Assembly (NCBI RefSeq): GCF_000011205.1
Contig: NC_003106.2
Span: forward strand, 1,688,001 to 1,752,000
Direction: 5' to 3'
DNA length: 64,000 bases
Source: Sulfurisphaera tokodaii str. 7
GTDB lineage: Archaea > Thermoproteota > Thermoprotei_A > Sulfolobales > Sulfolobaceae
Of this stretch, positions 31,532 through 41,300 are shown in pieces; position 1 is the first letter of the stretch, and each line of letters starts with the position of its first letter. The position numbers and the translations under genes are program-made. Under the pieces are notes generated by a model, which was not told the origin of the DNA, made no database searches, and saw nothing but the letters and a program-made list of their open reading frames with translations.

Positions 31532-31739
31532 TTTGCCATAAGTATTATGGTTAACGATTCGCATTTAAAAGCTTTGGCAACACGTAAATTTTTGCCGTTA
31601 AAACGCGTTGAGTTAAAAGAAGACGGCAAAGGTTCCACACTCCCACGGGGGATTCTCGTAAATCAAGCGAACGGATAAAACCAAGTATTACGAGAGTAAA
31701 ATAAATAAGCAAGTAAGGAGAAAAACAACATAAGCCCAA

Positions 31740-31930
31740 CCACACTAAGGGGTTAAAACCCCATCATATAGGCTGGCTGTGAAGCCCCTAGAACGATCTA
31801 ACAAGAGGGGTTAAAACCCCGAGTGGGAGGATGTAACAAATTACCCTAGGGGCTGAATATAGTTAACATTATGTAAAGAAAACACGGTATTATGAACACA
31901 AAAAATATCTTGTAAAACGAGAAATATTCA
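31740..31930 (+). ncRNA. Structured left end of the IS110 element (bridge-RNA candidate)
   Basis: The noncoding stretch before the IS110 transposase holds two copies of the perfect palindrome GGGGTTAAAACCCC (31749-31762 and 31807-31820). A longer pairing of GCCCCTAG (31784-31791) with CTAGGGGC (31846-31853) encloses the second copy. In the IS110 group a bridge RNA with target and donor loops is encoded in the left end upstream of the recombinase. Position and structure fit, but no loop specificity was derived. Element ends are not defined. Confidence 0.5.
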
Positions 31931-31933
31931 AAC

Positions 31934-33087
31934 ATGACAAAGGACTTTGTAAGCAAAGCCTTCGCAATAGACATCTCACAAAGCAAACTAACAGCAGCAA
32001 AGGGAGAACTAGTTATAAAACAAGAAAAACCATCAGTAACAGTCAAGGAAGTAAAAGAATTCCCTTACAACAACGAGGGAATAGAAGAGTTAATAAAATT
32101 CCTTGAGGGATACAACGAGGGAATATTAGAGGCAACAGGAGTATACTTCTACTACCTACACGAAAAACTAACAGAAAAAGGATTCAAAGTAACAGTAGTA
32201 AACCCAGCACACTTGACAGAAATACTAGGAAAAAAGACAGACAAACTAGACGCACAAAGACTACTAGTAGCATACATGACCGGAGTAATAAAAGGATCAT
32301 ACATACCAACGGGAGAAATAAAAGAACTAAGAGAGTTAACAAGACATAGGGAAAACCTAGTAAACAAAATAACACAAGTAAAAAACGAGATAAGAAAAAC
32401 CTTAGAAATCGCCGGTTATAAAATAGAACCATTCGACAAGAAAGGAAGACAACTACTAGAAAAACTAGCAAAAGGAGAAGAATTGAGCAAGGAAGAGAAG
32501 GAAGAGTTAAAAGAGAAACTAGGGAGAAACTTGAATGACGCAGAAAAACTAACACTAAAACAACTAGTTGAGTTATTGAAAAGCTTGGAGAACATGGTTA
32601 AGGAAGTTGAGGACATGATAATATGCAAGATACCAAAACCGGTAATAGAGTTATCCAAAATCCCTGGAATTGGTTTAATCACTGCAGCAACAATTTACGC
32701 TGAATTTGGTGATATCTCACGTTTTCCAAACTCAAAGGCAGCTAGGGCTTATGCGGGTTTCGCACTAAGCAGAGTGGTAATAGTGAGTCTCACTCTGGTA
32801 TGATTAGGGGTAACAAGCGCTTACGTAGGGGTTTCTACTTAGCTGCTAGGAGTGCCAGATGGCTTGAACCATTTAACGAGTTTTACGAGAGGCTCATTGC
32901 TAGGGGTAAGAGTGTAAGGCAAGCTACATGTGCACTTGCGGGAAAGCTTGCTTGCATAGCATATCACGTTTTAAAGGACGGTGTTTACAAGGGCATAGTC
33001 AAGAAGCGTCTTAGGATACCCAAGGGTGGGGAAGTTAATGTCAAGGATTTCGACGTGGGAGACGCACTGGACTCGTTATCCCCGTAG
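31934..33087 (+). mobile_element. IS110-family transposase, frameshifted
   Basis: The N-terminal DEDD RuvC-like domain is intact: AIDISQSKL, then GILEATGVYFYYL, VTVVNPAHLTEIL and KTDKLDAQRL. A coiled-coil linker follows. The helix-hairpin domain (IPGIGLITAATIYAEFGDI) runs to YAGFALSRVV. There a one-base shift near 32783 changes frame to NSESHSGMIRGNKRLRRGFY and onward, the Tnp domain that holds the catalytic Ser. The combined length of about 385 residues is normal. The shift lies just before the Ser motif, so the element is probably inactive. Confidence 0.85.
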
Positions 33088-33268
33088 GTTTGTTAGAGGC
33101 GGTAGCGTGTAGTGCCTCAATCACTTTCACCTCCACGACAGTTATCGTAATCGTCTCTCGCATCGTATTATGATGAATTAGTATTATATTTCAGAAATAA
33201 TAAGCAAACAATTGAACAAGAATTATAAAATAATGACACAAGCAGTAAGCCTCATAAATCAGATAGCA
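33088..33268. other. Right flank of the IS110 element
   Basis: G/C-richer than its surroundings up to about 33170 (for example CGGTAGCGTGTAGTGCCTCA), so this is probably the right end of the element. No second gene and no clear terminal repeat. Confidence 0.35.
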
Positions 33269-33447
33269 TTTATAGGAAAATCGTTATATTTTTACGTTAC
33301 GTTAAACAAATGTAAGAAATATTGTCCTATTAACTGAAAATTGTTTCTGATAAACTAAATAAAGTAAGGGAGTAAATTCAAAGTATTTATTAGTTTATGA
33401 AAAAATATTATAATTTTTTATGGTGAGAGAATTTCCTTAAACTACTA
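33269..33447 (+). repeat. MITE-like repeat, copy B
   Basis: This 179-bp unit is nearly collinear with copy A (455-634). It starts TTTATAGGAAAATCGTTATA, has the middle AAATTCAAAGTATTTATTAG and ends AGAATTTCCTTAAACTACTA. Noncoding. It sits between the IS110 relic and a TnpB relic. Confidence 0.8.
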
Positions 33448-33479
33448 ATCAGATTATACAGTTAGCTACATCTCTGGGG

Positions 33480-33710
33480 AAGGATTATGAAGGAGATTTG
33501 GAACAGTGGGAAGAAGGCGTACTATTGTGAAATCGTCTGTAAGAGGCTACCTATTGCTACTCTCATCTGGATATGGAGTGTGTTACTAGTACTTAACTGT
33601 TCTTCACGCTAAAAGCCTATATAACACCGTAATCAGGGAAGAGGTAGGTGAGACTTAGATACCAACGCGGGAGATGAGTTCCACTACCGCGACGCAACGT
33701 TAATATAATA
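33480..33710 (+). pseudogene. Decayed IS605-type TnpB C-terminus
   Basis: Short frames give CYSHLDMECVTST (resembling the zinc-ribbon CGY..HLD region), SLYNTVIREEVGET, a stop, then IPTREMSSTTATQR. This order resembles the C-terminal tail of Sulfolobales OrfB/TnpB proteins. Multiple stops and shifts make it a relic. No TnpA or intact nuclease core is present. Confidence 0.4.
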
Positions 33711-33858
33711 ACCGTTCTCATAAGTCAAAGAACTGTTACCTAGACTACACATAAATAGTTAGTACAATATTCCCTTCTCTGAGAGTATATAAACCTACAT
33801 ACTGTTAACATCAAGCGCAGCTAGTCAGTGAATATTGTAAGTATTCCGTTAATTAGTG

Positions 33859-34218
33859 TTACGGGTCTTCTAATTTAACTCTTCTGTAGCCGAACTCTTC
33901 ATACGCGTGGTCAGAACTTATTATTTCACCGTCGGAAAACGAGGCATGAAAAGCGTCAAAAACTCCCATACCTTGTGATATAAGTATTGAAGACCTTAAT
34001 ATTCTCTCATCAAAACCCCTCGTAATTTCCATTACAGCTACCGCTACCTTAACCGGGTCTAACCCAAATTTTTTACTTAAAAGCATTAGCTCTATGTAAG
34101 TAGCTATAGAGGTAGTTATATTGTCCTTGTATTCCCTCAACAGTGATAAGGCTTTTCCCTTTAGCCAATCTTTTTCTTTCAATAAGGCAAGGAAGAAATC
34201 CGTGTCAGCGTATACCAA
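33859..34218 (-). CDS. vapC: PIN-domain toxin, VapC family (second pair)
   Basis: The protein has 119 residues. MVYADTDFFLALLKEKDWLK opens with the first Asp. SIATYIELMLLSKKFGL carries the conserved Glu, and MGVFDAFHASFSDGEIISSD holds the later Asp residues. It is a small PIN ribonuclease. Its start overlaps the end of the AbrB-type antitoxin gene by 14 bp. It lies inside the island between decayed insertion sequences. Confidence 0.88.
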   Translation of the reverse strand: MVYADTDFFLALLKEKDWLKGKALSLLREYKDNITTSIATYIELMLLSKKFGLDPVKVAVAVMEITRGFDERILRSSILISQGMGVFDAFHASFSDGEIISSDHAYEEFGYRRVKLEDP

Positions 34219-34441
34219 CTTCTTTCTCAGCCTCCTCTCTGATTATTCTCTTCAACTCTTTAATGTCGAGGTTAGGTAACTTTTTCCCCTCCTCTTCTAA
34301 CGCTTTAATGGGATCTCTCAACTTTGGGATGAGCACTATCCCGTAAGGTAAATCCACGATGTAAAATTCCTTTGAATTAAATTTCTCCCTAATTTCCTTT
34401 GGTAGATAAATCCTCCCCTTATCGTCTATCTTGGCAATCAC
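34205..34441 (-). CDS. vapB: AbrB/SpoVT-type antitoxin
   Basis: The protein has 78 residues. MIAKIDDKGRIYLPKEIREK is the swapped-hairpin AbrB DNA-binding fold. A beta segment (FYIVDLPYGIVLIPKL) and an acidic helical tail for toxin binding follow. The gene overlaps the downstream vapC, giving the standard antitoxin-first order. It likely autoregulates the pair. Confidence 0.9.
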   Translation of the reverse strand: MIAKIDDKGRIYLPKEIREKFNSKEFYIVDLPYGIVLIPKLRDPIKALEEEGKKLPNLDIKELKRIIREEAEKEVGIR

Positions 34442-34789
34442 ATTTATAATGTGGTAGGGAAAAATTAAATTTTTTCCACAGGGAAGAGTAATAACGGCTA
34501 CCGTATTTTTGAGATTATTTTCCGTGACTCCCCAATCAAAGGTTATCGGAATAGCTTACCAGGTAATTGTTTGCATAATGCAGGATATACTCCAGAGTGA
34601 TCTTGATCTCTTTCTCTAAACTATTTCGCTTAAAAAATCTGTTTCATTTATCAAACAATATTGTGATAATGTTAAGAATTTTACGATAAAGTATTTTTAT
34701 ACTATTTATATAAATTCCAAAATATTATGAAAAATATTTAACAATACGTCAGTATGGGAATCTCTTTTTTCGTGTAAAAAAAAAAAAAG
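34442..34789. other. Spacer without genes
   Basis: No gene is seen. An A run of 12 lies at 34778-34789, where a degenerate insertion sequence seems to begin. Confidence 0.4.
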
Positions 34790-35800
34790 ATGAACAAAAT
34801 TCAGAAAAGAGTCAAAAGAATGCTAATTTTTGGAGAAAATTTTGTATAAGCGAGGGCGGACCTTAACATACGAAGGAGAGTAAAGACAAAAGGACGAAAT
34901 CCTACAACAGGGACTTCGTTAAGTCCACCTCAAACCAATCTACACCTCTCTAACTAATACACTTTTCCCCGAAGAACTCCTCAAAGCCTTACTCAAGGCA
35001 AGAGGAACTTACTTGAGTAGGCTTGGGAATGAAGGGAGGAGAGCATTAAGGAAGATGGGTAAGAAAGTCTTGAGGGAGACTAGAGGAATAGGAGGGTTAC
35101 TATTGACCTCCATTCCCAACCACAGTACCACAAGGATAAGCGTTTATTGATTAAGCCTACTAACTTCTTGGGGTCTCGTTCAAATTGCAATTTTTCTCTT
35201 GGGTATTTTCCTTGATGTTTTACCTATAACTGTGAAGAATATTGTTGAGGATTTTAAGATGGTTATGCAAGTTGTTTTGGAGGAGTTGGACAAGTTTGAT
35301 CTTAGGCTTGTTTATGGTGATAGTTTGCGGTGAATGAGATTATTCTCTTGGATTTTGTTATTACCGCTAAGTATCAGATGTATAGGAAGTATGGGGACAA
35401 GTTGGGGGATGTTGATATTATTTATTGCGGTGTTACTGGTTTTTAGGCATGTTAGTGGTGCTTATCTTGTTATTTTGAGGAAGGGGGATGGGATTATAGC
35501 TTTTCTTGTGAGGTTGATGTTAGAACTGCTGTTGTTTTGGCTGAGGAGGGGTGGTGGGGTGTTGAGAATGCTTTTCGTTCGCTAGAGGAGTTTAGGGTTA
35601 GGACTTGTGATGTTAGGAAGGAGTTGGTCCTTATCCTCCTCTGTTATTTGGTTCGTTCTTTGGGTGGGGTTGTGGGAGTCTTGTCAGTCTCTCGTTGATT
35701 TTATGCCTTAAGGAGATGAGGGAAGTTGTTTCATAGGGTTTTACCTCAAGTTGGGGAGTTGTTTTTTCAAATCTCAGCTGAATCTATACAACCTTTTTTA
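34790..35800 (+). pseudogene. Degenerate DDE transposase (ISH3/IS4-like) relic
   Basis: Several frames must be joined: LLKARGTYLSRLGNEGRRAL, then VEDFKMVMQVVLEELDKFDL, VITAKYQMYRKYGDKLGDVD, then VRTAVVLAEEGWWGVENAFR followed by EEFRVRTCDVRKEL. The last part matches the Y..RW.IENAFR glutamate region of IS4/ISH3-type transposases common in Sulfolobus. At least four frame changes or stops mean it is dead. Confidence 0.65.
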
Positions 35801-36010
35801 GCCACGTGAGAGCGTCCAACGCGTAATTAATGTGAATAACTAAATAAAGTAAAAAGTTATAAAAAACGTTTGCTCAGAATTAAATTCACTTAATTGCAAA
35901 CAATGTGATAATATAAAATCAGTTTATTAAATGTAATTGCAAATAATCTCGCAATTTTCGATAACCCAAGCTGAGAGAACTTTTCTAACATGCTTTCCCA
36001 TCGAGTTTTT

Positions 36011-36950
36011 CTAGTGTAAGACTCGCCTCTTCCTAAGAGCCCTAAACCGCTGAATATTATAAGCTAAACCTACGAGATTAGCGAAAGTATTCAACACCAC
36101 TAAACTCCTAGCATAACACCTCATCTTGAGGAAAATCCCAAAAAACTCAACACCACTCCTCAAAACCTCCAAACCCTTTCTAGCCCTAATTACCTTACCC
36201 CTCTCCACAAGCGTAACCACATTAGGCACAATAGGAGACCTCGAATCAGAAACATTAGCCAGAACTAACTTAACCTTAGATACCATAAGGGTTTTAGAAG
36301 AAACCTCAGCAAAACACTTCCCCCCAAACCAAGCCTTACCCCACTTCCTACCTTCATGCTCCCTAATAGTATAATCCCTAGGGAAATGGGAGAAAAGTTC
36401 CTCCCTCTTTCCCTCATCAAGTGAAGCAAGCACCTCATGAGGCTTCCTCTTAGAATCAATCTCCCTCAAATCAAGCAATAACTTCTCAATATGAGTCTCA
36501 ATACTCTTCTCACCATTAGGTAACTCAACGGGAAAACTATCAAGCAACCTTATATCCCTTCCAAACTCAGCTAGTAGATGGTGTGTTGGGAGTTGTTCCT
36601 CTTTAACTAGTGATTCAAATCTTCTGAATACCTTGAGGAGTAAATCCCTTATTCTGTCACTAAACTTGTGGACAAACCAGTGTAGTGAGGACTTTGATGG
36701 GATCTCTTTAACTTTGAGGAAACGCTTTACCATTGGTAGCTGCAAGTTCAATTGTCCCCCTATAAGACTCTTTATAGAGTACCATAACGATCAGCATCTT
36801 CAAGTAAGTCAAGGGGTCATATTCAGTGAACTTGAAACCCTCAAACTCTCTTCTGATCATTAGCTCTTTCAAGATCTCCTCGCAATCCAAAAGATATTTA
36901 CTCTTCCAACCCAATTGGGGGATTACGCTTTGGTAAATCTCAATCCCCAT
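36011..36950 (-). pseudogene. IS5-like DDE transposase, frameshifted
   Basis: The N-terminal part (80 residues, MGIEIYQSVIPQLGWKSKYL and on) and the C-terminal part (246-residue frame with LLDSFPVELPNGEKS, a DDE-type first Asp, and the tail ARSLVVLNTFANLVGLAYNI) overlap at 36708-36751. They join through a frameshift near 36735 (TIELAATN to RFLKVKEIP). The middle looks internally deleted. GGGGGATTACGC-like ends near 36916 and 36964 may be terminal repeats. Inactive. Confidence 0.7.
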
Positions 36951-37073
36951 TGTATAACCTAGGCGTAATCCCCCTTAAGTATTATTATCCAATTAGTTCT
37001 GTAATTCTTGCTTTTACTATAAAAATTTATTAATAAAGTAAATTACGTTAATTACACATTGGATGCTCTCACG

Positions 37074-37812
37074 TCAGCCTACGAAATATACAACCCTCCT
37101 GCTCCCGGTTATTCCTTCTATCCCATTATCACTTCAAACGATGCAGGCTTTGCTTATAACCTTAGTGGAACATTTATAACGACTCTTGTTAATTTGTCGG
37201 GGACGTTTAAATATAAGCGGATTAGGCAAACAACAATTTGTCGTTTACTATATAGCACTAGGTCAGTATCCATCAGTTGGTTATATACAACCGGTTATTT
37301 TATTTACGGTTAATGAAACATTTTGGGAACTTGAGTGGATCGTTCAAGCTTATGCCCCCGGTGAAACCACTCCTGAGTATAACAAGGTCGGGCTTATTGC
37401 ATACGGGCAAGGATCATCAGTTCAATTGAACGATCTCTTTAACTTAACAATAAAAGCGACATTAAACAGCCAAGGCGAAATAACACAAGCATATGTTTAT
37501 ATTGCAAACGCAAAGACGGGTCAGGTCTATTTCAGTAATACTATAAGTTTATCGCAACCTATACCAGATAAAAAAGTTTTCTTCGAAGTTGAGGATCCTT
37601 ATAATAGCGAATACCAAGTCCCATACCCGTTCCCAATAATACCTTCTTCAAATTATGTATTTGTCGATGCTTTCGCATCGAATAGTACTTTTGCAACGTC
37701 TGGGCTTCCATTCTGGAACGATATAGAGTTTGTAATGGGGTCACCATATGCATTTGCAAATGTTACACCAACATTCGGCCTGGGAACTCAAGGAGTCCAA
37801 TACTACTGGTGA
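37074..37812 (+). pseudogene. Secreted protein, cluster copy 1 (5' truncated, frameshifted)
   Basis: Homologous to copy 3 (40060-40871) from SAYEI onwards: shared VVYYIAL, NLTIKA.LNSQGEIT.A.VYI, AKTGQVYF, PIPDKKVFFEVEDP, FPIIPSSNYVFV and the terminal TQGVQYYW. The signal peptide is missing because the homology starts abruptly at about 37074, next to the transposase relic. A one-base deletion near 37205 separates the frames at 37059-37313 and 37186-37812. The sequence has N-glycosylation sequons and no known domain. A small membrane protein gene follows 36 bp later. Confidence 0.7.
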
Positions 37813-37848
37813 ATAAATTTTTAAAAGCCAATTTTCTTTTTTCTTTAA

Positions 37849-38148
37849 ATGAGGAAAAAATTAGTTTCAGTTTTAATGATAGCGACAGCTGTAGTCTTTC
37901 TCGGGTTATCGTTCTATCTACATTCTATAGATCATCCTATACATATAAACTCCACTATACATATAAACCCCACGAATATATCTGTTTCACAATTTCAAGT
38001 TCAATTTTCCGACAAAGCGATTGCACAGATATCGCAATTTCCACCACCTTGGTATGCGAACCTCTGGCCCGAAACGCTGGTAGCCGGGATAATACTACTC
38101 CTAATATCGGTTATTCTGCTAATAAGGCTTAAACCCAGCCCCTTATAA
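37849..38148 (+). CDS. Small membrane protein, KPSPL-tail family (copy 1)
   Basis: The protein has 99 residues. Helix 1 (about 5-24) ends in SFYLHSIDHPIH. A short outside loop precedes PPPWYANLWPETLVAGIILL, helix 2 and the basic end RLKPSPL. Paralogues at 39585 and 40908 share the SIDH/YIDHP motif, the YA.LWPETL motif and the KPSPL end. Its own promoter lies just behind the preceding stop (AAATTTTTAAAAGCC), so it is leaderless. It could be an immunity protein for the adjacent secreted protein (inference). Confidence 0.7.
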   Translation: MRKKLVSVLMIATAVVFLGLSFYLHSIDHPIHINSTIHINPTNISVSQFQVQFSDKAIAQISQFPPPWYANLWPETLVAGIILLLISVILLIRLKPSPL

Positions 38149-38236
38149 AGTCACTCTCTTTTTCACTCTTATAATAAGGAGTTCACTACAACCGATGCGA
38201 CAATAGACCATGTTTGCAAAAACCATAATATCTGCG
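38123..38236 (+). repeat. 114-bp intergenic repeat, copy 1
   Basis: From the last codons of the KPSPL gene (GGCTTAAACCCAGCCCC) through CTTATAAAGTCACTCTCTTT to GCAAAAACCATAATATCTGC. It is almost identical to 39904-40017, differing mainly by a 3-base length change after the T-rich tract. The first 45 bp recur at 41255-41300, where they form the promoter and start of the next gene. Confidence 0.9.
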
Positions 38237-38254
38237 TTGGATAGGTGATTTATC

Positions 38255-38584
38255 GTGGATAGGCTAAAGGTCTTATGGCTTATCATTATCTTAGGTAATA
38301 TATTTGATTACGTGATGACGCTTCTGTTTTCCTATTTTGGTATATTATACATGGATTATAACATCCTTATAGGATATAACACAAATTTTACAAACGTCTT
38401 ATTAACCTTAACCGGTGAGAAGTTATTGTTATTAAGTGGGGTTTATTGGTTTAGCAAGTTATTCGATTATCTAAAGATTAGTAAGTATAAATGGATTTGT
38501 CTTTTACCTTTTGCAATAATAACTACCATAGTAGTCGTACTTGACTTGATAGGGCTTGTCATTTACTTTTTATACTATTTATAA
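38255..38584 (+). CDS. Small membrane protein (three to four helices)
   Basis: The protein has 109 residues, mostly hydrophobic, with helices at about 7-27, 45-65 and 80-108. I recognise no family with certainty. The helix pattern and size resemble DUF5658-like proteins, as does the 42401 gene. It overlaps the upstream in-frame extension of the next gene but not its likely true start. It lies inside the secreted-protein cluster. Confidence 0.6.
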   Translation: MDRLKVLWLIIILGNIFDYVMTLLFSYFGILYMDYNILIGYNTNFTNVLLTLTGEKLLLLSGVYWFSKLFDYLKISKYKWICLLPFAIITTIVVVLDLIGLVIYFLYYL

Positions 38585-38609
38585 AGTTAAGCTCTTCTTT
38601 TCGCTTACA

Positions 38610-39548
38610 ATGAGGAAGGGACTACTTTCCCTAGCTTTTCTAACCCTACTACTAATTCCAACCTCGTTAAGTATAATACCGTCAGCACAAGCATATCCGA
38701 ATACATGGGTAATAGCGTTTTACCTCGGCTCATATCCTTCCGGCATCTCGCCATCAAATTTTACCTCTATCACTGTAAACTTTACGGTGCCTAATTATTT
38801 ACAAACCAGTAGTGGCTATCTAGGATTTGTTTTAACAGCAGATGTGGAAGCCTCAGAATATATTAATGGACTTTATGTGGGTACAACTTATCTTGCTCTG
38901 CAACTAGCGTTAACCTTTGTGGCCTCAACAAGCACTTACGTGATACAAGAACAAGTATGGACAAGCAACGGGATTGAAATCTACAACAATGAGGAACTTA
39001 TTACTCTAAGTCCTAATACAGAAAGATTTTTGATATTACTCTATAATTACAATGATCCGAATACAGCCATAGGATATTTACAAGCAAATGGAAATCATTT
39101 GATATATATTTCCAGACATCATATAGTTATGGCTCTGTTACGTATAATGTCATAAACACTGGTGGATTTACAGAGCCTAGTGGGGAAAACCCCTCTTTTG
39201 CCATAGAGGGAACGTATACAGGCCCACCATCTTTTAGTGATACTGGTTGGGATGGAGTGTGGATAAATGGAGCTCCAGTACAATCCATAAATGCAGTTGC
39301 CGGCTATTCCTTTGCAACGGGCGTTGGCCAAACCGCACCAATTCCTTCATATTATGCTGAATCCGGTTTAACATTGTTCCATAATAAGTTCCTTGATGTT
39401 TGGACGAACCCATATGCTTGGTATTTCAGCATAGGAACTCCATAAGATTACAGTGCTCATGGACTACAGTATAAACAGTTATCTGAGGGCCCAGAGTTAT
39501 AATGCAATAAACGCTCTAAATTATGCTTTGTATTGGATTCCACCATAA
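38610..39548 (+). pseudogene. Secreted protein, cluster copy 2 (two frameshifts)
   Basis: From ATG 38610 it starts with the signal peptide MRKGLLSLAFLTLLLIPTSL, nearly the same as copy 3. It continues as a beta-rich, Thr/Asn/Tyr-rich protein to NGNHLIYISRHH (about 39115). There the frame moves to YSYGSVTYNVINTGGFTEPS and on to YFSIGTP, and moves again near 39446 to MDYSINSYLRAQSYNAINAL, ending YWIPP at 39548. Intact length would be about 312. No enzyme motif is seen. The longer start at 38556 is rejected because the signal peptide begins at 38610. Confidence 0.6.
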
Positions 39549-39584
39549 GATTTTTTAAGTTAACCTTCTTTTTTTTTTTTTAAT

Positions 39585-39929
39585 ATGGAATTTCTTTCAC
39601 TTTTTGTCTTCGTTTCCGGAATAACTGTAGCTTTATTAACTCTTTATTTCTCGCCAGATTTTGGAAGGGCCAGCCTAAATAAAAGAAACCTATCGACCAT
39701 ATCTTTATCAATAGTCCTTATAGGTATGGGTTTATGGCTTTACTACATTGACCACCCAACATATATAGTACTACCATATGAAGGATCGCCAGAGGGGATT
39801 TATCTTGGCCCGCCACCTACTAAATATGTCCCCCCACCTTGGTATGCTAACCTCTGGCCTGAAACTCTGATAGCTGGAGTGGTGCTACTCCTAATATTGC
39901 TGTTAAGGCTTAAACCCAGCCCCTTATAA
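39585..39929 (+). CDS. Small membrane protein, KPSPL-tail family (copy 2)
   Basis: The protein has 114 residues and three membrane helices (about 4-22, 39-54 and 92-108). It has LYYIDHPTYIVLPYEGSPEG, then PPPWYANLWPETLIAGVVLL and the RLKPSPL end. The extra N-terminal helix distinguishes it from the other copies. The start is preceded by a run of T bases after a TATA-like TTTTTTAAG. It follows secreted copy 2 by 36 bp, the same spacing as in copy 1. Confidence 0.7.
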   Translation: MEFLSLFVFVSGITVALLTLYFSPDFGRASLNKRNLSTISLSIVLIGMGLWLYYIDHPTYIVLPYEGSPEGIYLGPPPTKYVPPPWYANLWPETLIAGVVLLLILLLRLKPSPL

Positions 39930-40017
39930 AGTCACTCTCTTTTTCACTCTTATAAAAGGAGTTCACTACAACCGATGCGACAATAGACCATGTTTGCAAA
40001 AACCATAATATCTGCGT
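39904..40017 (+). repeat. 114-bp intergenic repeat, copy 2
   Basis: Nearly identical to 38123-38236, including GAGTTCACTACAACCGATGC and GACAATAGACCATGTTTGCA. The noncoding part is as well conserved as the coding tail, which means recent duplication, gene conversion or a functional element. Confidence 0.9.
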
Positions 40018-40059
40018 AAGTTAGGCTATTTTTAAACGTATTTTCTCTCTTTCTGGCTA

Positions 40060-40871
40060 ATGAGGAAGGAGCTACTCTCTCTGGTCTTCTTAACCCTACT
40101 ACTAATACCAGTAACTATGGTCGCGTCAGCCTACGAAATAAACAACCCGGGCGCTGGCGGTTATTGTTACTACACAGTTTATTCGAATGATGCCGGCTAC
40201 GCTTATAATGTCAGGGAGTAACCTTTGTGACGACTCTTCTCAACATATCTGGTACGTTTGGGTATAATTCCACTGAAGGCGGGAGTTACCAAGCTGTCGT
40301 CTACTACATCGCATTGAGTTGCTTTAACGGTATCTATGCCCCATATATCCAACCAGTAATAATTATATTGCTTACGAATAACGGTGAATGGGCCGTTGCT
40401 TGGGGGGTTCAAGCTATAGCGCCTAGCGGTTCAGTTGAATATAATGAAAACAGTATTATACTATACGGCTCAGGACACGCCGTAACACTTTATTGTACAT
40501 TTAACTTAACAATTAAGGCTAATCTGAACAGCCAAGGTGAGATAACATCTGCTTGGGTTTACATCGAGAATGCCAAAACCGGTCAAGTTTACTTTAACCA
40601 GACTGTAAACCTCGAATACCCAATACTCGATAAGCAAGTCTTCTTCGAAGTTGAAGACCCGCTAAACGACAGTAAGCCTGTTCCGTTCCCCATTATACCT
40701 TCAAGTAATTACGTATTTGTTAATGCACTTGCGTCAAATAGTACATGGTTATTTGAAGCGGGTCTTCCGTTCAGCGACGGAACGGAGTTTATAATGAAGC
40801 CACCGCATGCAACTGCATATGTTATACCAACATTCGGCCCAGAGACTCAAGGAGTCCAATACTACTGGTGA
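40060..40871 (+). pseudogene. Secreted protein, cluster copy 3 (one-base deletion)
   Basis: The signal peptide MRKELLSLVFLTLLLIPVTM ends at VASA, then YEINNPGAGGYCYYTVYSND. Alignment with copy 1 shows a missing base near 40216 (AGGGAG where AGTGGA is expected), giving an early TAA. The rest (VTTLLNISGTFGYNSTEGGS to TQGVQYYW) is open to 40871. Mature length would be about 250 residues with several sequons. A KPSPL-tail membrane gene follows after 36 bp. No known fold was recognised. It may be a sulfolobicin-like antimicrobial (inference). Confidence 0.65.
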
Positions 40872-40907
40872 ATAAATTTATAATAAGGTATTCTCTTTTT
40901 TTACTAA

Positions 40908-41276
40908 ATGAGAAGAATAGTTCCACCCCTAGTAGCAGTAGCCCTAATCCTCCTCGGTTTGTCCTTCTACCTATACTCAATAGACCACGTCACAATGATA
41001 CATCAACCTACCCAGAGCACGACCGTCCAAAACTATACGACTGTAACTAATATGACGCAAGCAAAAGAAGAACTTCTTAAAATACTAAATCAAATTAGTA
41101 CACCAATAGTGGTTGGCAATTATTCACTGCAACTCCACAACCAAACCACCACTAGCGCTATCACCATCAAGCCACCATCTTATGCAAGCCTATGGCCTGA
41201 AACCCTAACAATCGGTGCGGTACTACTTCTAGCTTCATTCCTCCTTTTACTAAGGCGTAAACCCAGCCCCTTATAA
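40908..41276 (+). CDS. Small membrane protein, KPSPL-tail family (copy 3)
   Basis: The protein has 122 residues. Helix 1 (about 8-24) ends in SFYLYSIDHVTMI. An extended outside loop with Thr and N-x-T sequons follows, then PPSYASLWPETLTIGAVLLL and LRRKPSPL. Intact, and paired with secreted copy 3. The TATA box (AAATTTATAATAAGG) starts right after the previous stop, with a pyrimidine tract before the ATG. Confidence 0.7.
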   Translation: MRRIVPPLVAVALILLGLSFYLYSIDHVTMIHQPTQSTTVQNYTTVTNMTQAKEELLKILNQISTPIVVGNYSLQLHNQTTTSAITIKPPSYASLWPETLTIGAVLLLASFLLLLRRKPSPL

Positions 41277-41300
41277 AGTCACTCTCTTTTTTCACTCTTA
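41255..41300 (+). repeat. Partial third copy of the intergenic repeat, promoter of 41301
   Basis: CGTAAACCCAGCCCCTTATA followed by AAGTCACTCTCTTTTTTCAC matches the first 45 bp of the 114-bp repeats. Here it ends in CTTAATG, the start codon of the next gene. This shows that the repeat includes a promoter (CTTATAAAG as TATA box). Confidence 0.8.

Noticed and set aside
32152-32682. Three minus-strand frames inside the IS110 transposase
   Set aside because: Antisense shadows of a clear transposase. Leu/Ser-rich products without motifs.
38556-38609. Upstream start for secreted copy 2
   Set aside because: The signal peptide MRKGLLSLAFLTLLLIPT starts at 38610, matching copy 3. The extra residues overlap the preceding gene and the promoter.
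37831-40050. UV-box (ANTTTC) reading of ATTTTC before 37849 and 40060
   Set aside because: Only two of six cluster promoters contain it, and T/C-rich DNA gives such hexamers by chance.
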